The translations under genes and the position numbers were made by a program. From positions 3,651,250 to 3,715,249 of the forward strand of contig JADCRB010000016.1 in NCBI GenBank assembly GCA_021464245.1: a stretch of 64,000 bases of DNA, read 5' to 3'. The notes beneath the pieces were generated by a model. It had not been told where the DNA came from, searched no databases, and saw only the letters and a program-made list of their open reading frames with translations. The stretch is from Carallia brachiata. Taxonomy: Eukaryota; Streptophyta; Magnoliopsida; Malpighiales; Rhizophoraceae. Positions 56,718-64,000 of the stretch are shown here, one piece after another (within the stretch, counting starts at the first letter, position 1; each line of letters begins with the position of its first letter).

Positions 56718-57159
56718 AATGCCTACACTTCAAGGTTTGGTGAAGAAGGATCTTGGGGCGTGGTTCGAACTCAGTCTTGAGTCTAGTTTGAAACTTGAGA
56801 CGTCTTGATGAATATTGAATCTTGAGGTCTTTAATTCCAACTAGCCCAACTGCTATCGAGCTTCCATAACTCACAACGGTTATTTTATGAAACTTGAAGT
56901 TCCATGGCTTAGGTCAGGATGATGTAGCAGACAAAGAACTTGAAACTTCCAATGGGAAAGGCCCAACATCATGGCATAACAAGGCCAACTCATAGAGAGA
57001 CGGGCTATAGTGATGACTCTCTCGTATACTGTGACAAAGAGAGTAGTTTGAACTTCCTTATCTATCACTGCATCTGAAAATAGATGAGAATGGTCACAAC
57101 TTTTCAGCTCATTATGATAGATGTGAATTAAGGAAAGTGGGTGGAACATCATCTACCAA
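56718..57159 (-). other. 3' module, truncated
   Basis: Second half and VPTTLL region; stops at 57159 where the strand switches. Confidence 0.7.
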
Positions 57160-57325
57160 CATTGATGTCACGATGACTGACACTCCCAACTTTGAAGATG
57201 TGCTTGCAGTAAATAGAAAGAGGACTTTTACAGCTGCAGGAGAAAATAGATCAGCAATTGCCAACCACGAAAGAAAGCATCTGGAATAGCCTAAGGAGCC
57301 GTAAATTTTTAAAATGTTGTTATGT
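57160..57325 (+). other. Leader ORF fragment
   Basis: Codes in pieces for TDTPNFEDVLAV, KIERGLLQL-like and ERKHLE, the coiled-coil-like part seen at 13370 and 58900. Confidence 0.5.
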
Positions 57326-57582
57326 TTAAAAAAAGAAAAAAAAATATAAAACAAAAAACTATAAAAATATAAAAAGAAAAAAAAACTAAAAAAAGGAAAA
57401 AAGAAAAAAAAAACCAAAAAATAAAAAAGAAAAAAATTGAAAAAAAGAAAAAAATGTTTGAAGCTCATGTGCACCTTCAAAACTCAGCCCTGAAATTCAA
57501 ATGTAGATTCGGTGGTAGATATCAAACTCTAACTTGAACCTGATGCCCAAATCCAAATTCGGGTTCAAACCCAGGGTTACGG
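57326..57582 (+). repeat. A-rich tract and short CCAAATCC array
   Basis: AAAAAATGTTTGAAGCTCATG at about 57450 is the closest uninterrupted counterpart of the MULE target. Confidence 0.8.
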
Positions 57583-57639
57583 ATACTTCAGTCCAACAGG
57601 GAACTTTGTATTAGGGGAGAGCTATTTTGGCGAGACTTT
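57583..57639 (+). pseudogene. WUS-like scrap
   Basis: GATACTTCAGTCCAACAGGG and GGGGAGAGCTATTTTGGCGA match the segment just before the WUS-box; the box itself is cut off by the LTR. Confidence 0.5.
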
Positions 57640-58483
57640 TGTAAACATGATTTTTTTTTTTTTTAAAAAAAAAGTGAAGTCTTTGGCTGGTGGCTGTCCA
57701 AAGACTAATTTCTTTGGCCGGCCAAAGAAAAACAAGATCTTATTATAAGAAAAAAAAAAAAGAAAAAGCTTGCTGGGAGACTATTAGTGGGCCATGGAGG
57801 CATCCCCCAACTCAGCAGCTAAAGCAAGAGAAGCAAAAAAAAAAAACGGACACAGACGCAGAGAGGAAGAAAGAAATTTGGGAAAACCAAGTTTTCCAAA
57901 ACATCTCCCATTCGTTTTCGTATTTTGGGCGTATATTTTCTAGATGCCATTAAGTGCGATATTCTAAAGTGAAGGCCCAAAATGTTTAATATAACCATTT
58001 CAATACATGGTAGCCTCAAATTGGGATATACGAAAGTAAATATCCAAAATATTAAACATTTATCTGAGATTAAGCCTCCTACAACCCTCAGCAAAGTTAG
58101 TCTACCTGATAATAAGCCCCTATTGCCCTCAACGGAGTTAAACCAGCTCGAGTGGGATCAAGCCTCGGCCCTCAGTGGAGTCAAACCAGTGCATCTGATA
58201 TCAAGCTCATATGGCCCTCATCAAAGTTCTAATAGGCCCCTGAGATCAAGTCTCGGACCTCGGTGGAATTTATTTCCAACATTTCAAGAGCAAGCTATGG
58301 AAATTCAACCTCTTTAGGTCAATATCAAGCCTTTGCAGCCCTTGATGAAATCACACAAGAACATTAATTGGAGCATCACATAGAGATCGACCCCACACAA
58401 ATTTCAAAATTTTCATCTGTAGTTTATATTTGTATTTTTGAGTCTAACTGTTTGAGACTTGAAACATATAGATCCCAATCACA
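57640..58483 (+). mobile_element. 5' LTR, subtype II
   Basis: TGTAAACATG start. U3 has a 22-bp perfect palindrome at 57709-57730 (core TCTTTGGCCGGCCAAAGA). Promoter box lost (CTATTAGTGGGCC). Confidence 0.9.
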
Positions 58484-59050
58484 ACTTTTGGCACGCTTAG
58501 TGGGACATCTTTGCCTCCTATATTTTGCTCCTTTAAAAAAAAAAATTCAGCAGAAATCTAGCTCCCATGGTGCCGAGGAAGAGTATGGATGCTGCCACCA
58601 GCAAAAAGGCGACTGCCCTATCACTTGTATCAATTACCCTATTTGGGTATGTAAGTCCACAGACTCGTGCACGAACATGGTTCTTCGCCACTAATAAAAT
58701 TCAAATGAAAGATCTGCAGTTCAAACAGCAGCTAGATTTTTCATGTGGCTCTCTCACCAAATAGAGAAATCGATTAACTGCCTCGGTCAAAGCATCAAAT
58801 TCTGCTCAACGACGTTTTGGTGAAACAAGTTCGAAAAAATTAGAATGGCCCTCTACAACAGTCTTTCGTGGAGCATCATCTACTAACATTGACGTCATGA
58901 TGACTAATGCTCCCAGCTTTGAAAACGTGCTTGCAAAAATAGAAAGAGGACTTTTACAATTGTAGGAGATCATATATCAGCAAATTGTCGACCTCGAAAG
59001 AAGGCATCCGGAATGGCTAAAACAACCATAAACTGTTGAAGTGTTGTTAT
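58484..59050 (+). pseudogene. Primer-binding site and leader ORF
   Basis: ATG at 58567 opens MVPRKSMDAATSKKATALSL and stays open for 65 codons to LDFSCGSLTK. After stops come TNAPSFENVLAKIERGLLQL and LERRHPEWLK (about 58905-59015). Parallel to 12968-13480. I recognise no domain; it may be a reduced gag. Confidence 0.5.
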
Positions 59051-59777
59051 GTGTAAAAAAAAAGACAATAAAATATAAAAAATAGAGAAAACAAGAAACA
59101 AAAATTTAAAAAAAAAAGAATTAAAAAAAAGCAAAAATTTCCAAAAAAAAGCAAAAAAAGCAAAAACAAAAAAATCAAAAAAAATCAAAAGAATTTTTTA
59201 TAAAAATTGCTTCTGAAGTTCACGTTCAGGTTCAAAATCCTTTATTAAAATCTAAATCCAGATTCAGGGGCAGGCCCCCAAACCCCGAATAAAATCTTAA
59301 GTCCAAATCCAAACTCTGGCTGAAACACAGGTCAAAGCTAAAAGCGCAAATCCAAATCCAAAACCAAAACCCAAATCCAAACTTGGATTCAAAACCCACA
59401 ACCATATTCCACTTCAAGTCAACAAATCAAATCCTTGACTCAAAGCCCAAACTCAGATTCTAGCCTAAATTTCAAATTCAGATTCGGGGGCAAATCACAA
59501 ACTTGGACCTTAATCCAAAGCCCAAATCTCGACTTAGACTGAAACACAGGCCCAAAACCCACAACCAAATCCAGTTCAAATCCAAATTCCCAAAACCCAA
59601 ACTCAAACCCTGACCCAAAAACTCAAATCCAAATTCAAACTCCGACTTAAATTCGAAGACCAAATCCAAATTCGGGCCCAAACTCGGGCTTGAAACCCTT
59701 AAATCCAGATTCCAACCCAAAGTCCAAATCTAGATTCAGGGGCACCGACGAACCCTGACTCAAAGCCCAAGTCAACA
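59051..59777 (+). repeat. A-rich tract and CCAAATCC array
   Basis: A-rich to 59205, then the longest CCAAATCC array in the window besides 19060-19610, which it resembles most in order of variants. Confidence 0.82.
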
Positions 59778-60290
59778 GCTAAAAATACAACAAACTCCTA
59801 CCTCGCATGAGTATAAAAGGCGAACGGTTCAACACAGCTCAACACGTCTGCCTTACACGAGTATAAAAGGCGACAACTACAACTACAAATTAGACACTTA
59901 GCTGCACGAGTATAAAAGGCGACAACACTGTTCAACATTCCTACAATGCGCAAGTATTAAAGGCGAGAACACAACAGTTCAACACTCCTGCCTCGAACGA
60001 GTATAAAAGGCAATAATCTAGCAAATCAAACTTATGCCTCGCACGAGTATAAAAGGCAAACAATTCAGTAACAAATCACACTCCTGCCTTGAACAAGTAT
60101 AGAAGGTGATAACATAGTTCAACACTCCTGCCTTGCATGAATATAAAAGGTAACAATCCAATGACAGACTGCTATGTCGTATGAGTATAAAAGGAGACAA
60201 CTCAGCAGTCAAAGCATACTCCTAGCCCACACGAGTATAAAAGGTGAGACGGAAACAACCACACAAGGCCCAGTTCAGAACTCTTGGTCC
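59778..60290 (+). repeat. TATA-box-like minisatellite array 13
   Basis: About eleven units ending GCATGAGTATAAACTATG, which is also the first base of the homeobox leader. Confidence 0.9.
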
Positions 60291-60540
60291 GCATGAGTAT
60301 AAACTATGAACGGCACTAAAAAAATCAGGACTAAGTCTAGAACTCCTCGAGCCCTGTAAGGTCAACCGACAAGGATAAGGAACAACAACTTTTATAGCAC
60401 AGGACATTTATTTTTACAACACGCGTTAGCCACCACTTCGTTTGTCCCTTATGACAGAAATGGACGTAAAGGAGGGCCCCACTTGATCTAACATATCCTC
60501 TTTTGGACTTTTGCAAAAAAAAAAAAGAAAGAAACATCTG
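60291..60540 (+). pseudogene. WUS-like unit with homeodomain and WUS-box deleted
   Basis: The leader (ACTATGAACGGCACTAAAA) passes straight into the C-terminal codons and tail (GTCAACCGACAAGGATAAGG). Same deletion type as 7739-7912. Confidence 0.6.
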
Positions 60541-61166
60541 TAAGGTCACCCCTCAGCACTCTTCTTTCTCTCTGAAGTGAGAAGATGACTAACTCTTGTG
60601 TTCTTTTTTTCAAGAAATCCTTTAATCAAGAAGCTGCAGACACAAAAGTTAGAATGAGAAAGACTCGAGAGATCTTCGAATCTCAACTTCTGACGCCGTC
60701 ATGACCAATGAAGTTCCAACTACTCTCCTTAGTTCGCATCTATCACAATGAGCCAAAAGTCGTGATCATCCTCATGAGTTCACAAATACGGCAACAAACG
60801 GGGAAGTTCCAACTACTCTCCTTACGTCAAAGCAGACTAGGGAATCATCACTACAACACATCTCTCCATGTGCTGGCCTTGAAGTTTCGTTGTACTGAAC
60901 TTGAAGTTTCGTTGTACTGAACCTTCTCCATGGGGAAGTTTAAATTATTTGTTTATTGTATCATTCTCACATAAGCCATGAAACTTCAAGTTCCATAAAA
61001 TAACCTCTGCGAGCTATGGAAGCTTGACATCAGTCGGGCTAATCAGAGTTAAAGACTTAAACATTCAATATTCAGCAAGACGTCTCAAGTTTCAAGCTGG
61101 ATTTCAAGACTCGGTTCAGATCACGTCCCAAGCTCCTTCCTCACCAAACCTTGAAGTGGGGGCATT
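60541..61166 (+). other. 3' module with PPT
   Basis: Damaged basic ORF near 60585; a short direct repeat (GAAGTTTCGTTGTACTGAAC at 60881 and 60902); PPT TTGAAGTGGGGGCA at 61151-61164. Confidence 0.7.
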
Positions 61167-62048
61167 TATAAACATAGTTTTTTTTCTAAAAAAAAGAAGA
61201 AAAAGTGAAGTCTTTGGCCGGTGGCTGGCCAAAGACTAATTTCTTTGGCCGGCCAAAAAAATACAAGATCATATTATTAAAAAAAAAAAAAGAAAACATG
61301 CTAAGAGCATATAAATAGGCCACGGACGCATCCCCAAACTCAGAACCAAAAGCAGGCAAAGCAAAAAAAAAAAAAAAGGGCACAGATGCAAAGAGGAAAA
61401 AAGAAATTTGGGTAAGCCAAGTTTTCCAAAACCTCGACCATACATTTTTGTATTTTAGGCGTACACTCTTTGTACGCCATTAAGTGCAATATTCTTGAAC
61501 AAAAGCCCAAAATATTTAAAATACTCATTTCCATACATATTTTCGGTGTATACTCTCTGGTCGCTTCAAATTGAGATCTGCGAGAGTAAATATCCAAAAT
61601 GTTAAAAAATTAAACATTCGTCTAAGATTAAGCCTCTCACGGCCCTCAGTAGAGTCAATCCACATAAGAACAACCCCCTGCGGCCCTCAGCAGAGTTTAA
61701 CCATTTTGAGTGGGATCAAGCCTCGACCCTTATTAGAGTTAAACCAGTCCATCTGAGGTCAAGCCTATACGGCCCTCACTGGACTTCTAGCAGTCCCCTG
61801 AGATCAAGCCTCGGCCCTTAGTGGAATTTATTTCCATCAGTTCAAGAGCAAACTGTAGAAATTCAACCTCTTTTGGTCAAGATCAAGCCCTTGCAGCCCT
61901 TGACGCAATCACAAAGGAGCATTAAACGGAAGATCACATAGAGATCGACCCCAAATAAATTTTAAATTTTCACCTGTAATTTGTATCCACATTTATCGAG
62001 TCTAACTGAGTCCAACTGTTGCAGGCTCAGAACATACGGTCCCTAACA
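61167..62048 (+). mobile_element. 3' LTR, subtype II
   Basis: Start changed to TATAAACATAG. U3 hairpin arms AGTCTTTGGCC / GGCCAAAGACT at 61210-61238 are perfect, followed by the second, CTTTGGCCGGCCAAA. Box TATAAATAGG at 61310-61319. Confidence 0.9.
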
Positions 62049-62517
62049 ATTTTTGGAACGCCTACTGGGACATCTCTACCACCCATCTTCTACTCCTAAA
62101 AAAAAAAAAAAAGAAAGAAGTTAGTTGCAAAACGGCCATTTCATGGCCTATTAGGCCATGAAATGGTCAACATCAACACAGCCCCGAAGGCAAAATGAAA
62201 AAAAAAAAAAGAAAAGGTAAAAATCTGGCTCATCATTGCCACTAAGGAAGAGCGGGACCGCCTTTGCCAGGAAAATGGCAACTGCTCCATCACCTATATC
62301 AACTGCCCTACCTGGGTACATAGGTCCACAAACTCGCGCATGAACACGGTTCCTCGCTGCCCAAAATACTGAAATAAAGAATCTGCAGCTCACACAGTAA
62401 CAAGATTTCCCACACGACTCTCTTGCCAATTTGAGAAGTCGACCATCCACTCCAATCAAAGTTGGGAGCAACAGGTCAAATCCGTACTAAACCCCTCCAC
62501 TCCAGTCTTCCAATTTG
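62049..62517 (+). other. Primer-binding site and leader with palindrome
   Basis: ATTTTTGGAACGCCTACTGG, then the 27-bp perfect palindrome at 62138-62164 (arms ATTTCATGGCCTA), extended by GGCC on the left. Ends at 62517 inside GTCTTCCAATTTG. Confidence 0.8.
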
Positions 62518-62604
62518 TCTAGCCTGTACGAGTGTAAAAGTCGACAACCCAATAACAAACTCCTACCTCGCATAAGTGTAAAAAGCGAACAATTGAAAAA
62601 CACA
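62518..62604 (+). repeat. Minisatellite remnant
   Basis: Two units with GAGTGTAAAAG and AAGTGTAAAAAGC cores. Confidence 0.75.
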
Positions 62605-63317
62605 ACAAGCCAAGATAATGATAGGGCGAGACAAAAGCTTGCAACAACCAATTGCAAAACAATTCCACATTTTCTCGCTTTTGCGTTTTCGTATTTTGGG
62701 CATATACTCTCTGAACGCCGTTAAGTACGATCTTCCAAAGTAAAATTCCAAAATATTTAATATAGTCATTTCCATACATATTTTGGGTTTATAATATGCG
62801 ATCACCTCAAATTGGGATCTGCGAGAAAAAATATAAAATATTACAATATTAAACATTTATCTAGTATTAAGCCTCCTATGGCCCTCAACAGAGCTAGTCG
62901 ACCTGAGAACAAGCCCTTACGGCCCTCAGTAGAGCTAGTGTACTTGAGAACAAACCCTTACGGCCCTCAACGGAGCTAAACCAGTCTGAGTGGAATCAAG
63001 CCAAAGCCCTCAGTGGAGTCAAGCCAGTACATATGAGATCAGGCCCATACGGCCCTCCCCAAAGTTCCAACATCCACCTAAGATCAACCATCAACTGTAG
63101 TGGAATCTACTTTCCTCAGTTCAAGAATCAGGCTGTGGAAATTCAATCTCTTTCGGTCAAAATCAAGCCTTTGTGGCCCTTGAAAAAATTACACAGAAGT
63201 ATTAATCGGAGGATCTACTAAGAGATCAACCCCACACAAATTTAAATTTTTGATCTATAATTTGTACTGTATTTTTGAGTCTAACCGTTCAAGCTCGAAA
63301 CATACAGTCCCCTCACA
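62605..63317 (+). mobile_element. LTR fragment, subtype II variant
   Basis: Starts in the AAAGCTTGCAACAACCAATTG segment shared with 49062-49940. One of its internal GGCCCTCA repeats is expanded (62879-62975). Ends CAGTCCCCTCACA. Confidence 0.85.
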
Positions 63318-63884
63318 ATTTTTGGCATGCTCGGTGAGACATCTCTACCTCCCATCTTCTGCTCCTAAAATAAAAAAAAAAAAAGAAAAAGGTTGGTGGC
63401 ACAGCAGCCATTTCATGGCCTATTGGGCCATGAAATGGCCAACACCAACACATACTCAAGAGCAAAATGAAAAAAAAAAAAAAAGGAAGATAGGAATCTG
63501 GTGCATCATTGGCATCAAGGAAGAGCGGGACCACCTATACCAGCAAAATGGTGACTGCTCCATTACCTGCATCAACTACCCTACCTAGGTGCACAGGTCC
63601 ACATACTCGCACATGAACATGGTTCCTTGCTGCCCAAAACACTGAAATGGAGAATCTGCAACTCACACAATAACAAGATTTCTCACATGACTCCATCGCC
63701 GAATGGAGAAGTCGACCATCCACTACGTTCGAAGTTGGGGTCGACGAGTCAAATCCCAGCTAAACCCCTCCACTCAAGTCTTCCAACTTGGGAGCACAGT
63801 TCCTATCCAATTGGACCAGCAGAGGGACAGGAGCACTAATCCAGTGACAAGCTCACTTTCAAGTAGGGGGCACTGTTCCCATCC
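63318..63884 (+). other. Primer-binding site and leader with palindrome
   Basis: ATTTTTGGCATGCTCGGTGA; palindrome at 63410-63436 with one mismatch at the centre (TATTGGGCC), flanked by GCC / GGCC that lengthen it. Confidence 0.78.
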
Positions 63885-64000
63885 AAACTTCAAGCTCAAA
63901 CCCAAATCTAAAGCCCAAAACCCAAATCCAAACTCGTGCTCAAACTTAGGTCCAAAGTCCAAATCCAAATTCCTGTCGAAAATCCAAGTCTAGATTCGGG
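63885..64000 (+). repeat. CCAAATCC-rich array, cut by the window end
   Basis: Starts CAAGCTCAAACCCAAATC and continues beyond 64000. Confidence 0.8.

Larger units (their letters stand above)
57640..62048 (+). mobile_element. Near-complete leader-type LTR element, 4.4 kb
   Basis: Subtype II LTRs at 57640-58483 (844 bp) and 61167-62048 (882 bp) enclose primer-binding site, leader ORF, A-rich tract, array, minisatellite, a reduced homeobox unit, 3' module and PPT. A new leader follows the 3' LTR, so the LTR is shared with the next unit and no target duplication is expected. Confidence 0.85.

Overview
The window is nuclear DNA of a flowering plant, AT-rich and almost wholly made of transposable elements; I find no ordinary host gene, tRNA or rRNA. 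The plant origin rests on three things: a plant-type Mutator (MULE) element with a PB1-like/MuDR/SWIM/CCHC transposase, plant Ty3/gypsy-type gag fragments, and many decayed copies of a WUSCHEL-type homeobox sequence. The species cannot be named from the sequence. Density of nested, inverted and tandem fragments suggests old heterochromatin.

About 90% of the window consists of one family of non-autonomous LTR retrotransposons, chopped and rejoined on both strands. Its consensus order is: LTR (about 840-910 bp, TGTAAAC...ACA, promoter box CCTATAAATAGG) - primer-binding site (TTTTTGGCACGCCCAGTGGG) - either a gag gene or a shorter 'leader' with a palindrome and a small ORF - A-rich tract - degenerate CCAAATCC array - a minisatellite whose unit carries CGAGTATAAAAGG (TATA-box-like) - a WUSCHEL-like homeobox segment - a module with a short basic ORF - polypurine tract (TTGAAGTGGGGGCA) - LTR. 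No protease, reverse transcriptase, RNase H or integrase is visible, so mobility must have come from another element. LTRs often sit between two internal regions (LTR-int-LTR-int), as in a tandem array made by recombination.

Orientation by region: mostly + from 1 to 9.26 kb, mixed 9.26-11.0 kb, + 11.0-24.5 kb, - 24.5-25.0 kb, + 25.0-36.4 kb, - 36.4-41.4 kb, + 41.4-43.9 kb, mixed to 44.25 kb, - 44.25-49.9 kb, + 50.1-50.5 kb, - 50.5-57.2 kb, + 57.2-64.0 kb. Nearly complete elements lie at 36393-41145 (-), 45049-49940 (-), 53288-56717 (-) and 57640-62048 (+).

A single younger insertion, a 5372-bp MULE at 13679-19050, has 70-bp terminal inverted repeats and a perfect 9-bp target duplication. It holds two convergent genes: a four-exon transposase on the - strand and a small GRF-zinc-finger/transmembrane gene on the + strand. 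Both are broken only by single-base frameshifts.

The most unusual feature is the homeobox segment. Copies keep the WUS-type homeodomain pattern, a WUS-box (TLPLFP) and a C-terminal EAR-like LELRL motif in that order, always downstream of the TATA-rich minisatellite and inside the LTR element. This suggests capture of a WUSCHEL-like transcript by a retrotransposon, followed by amplification and decay.
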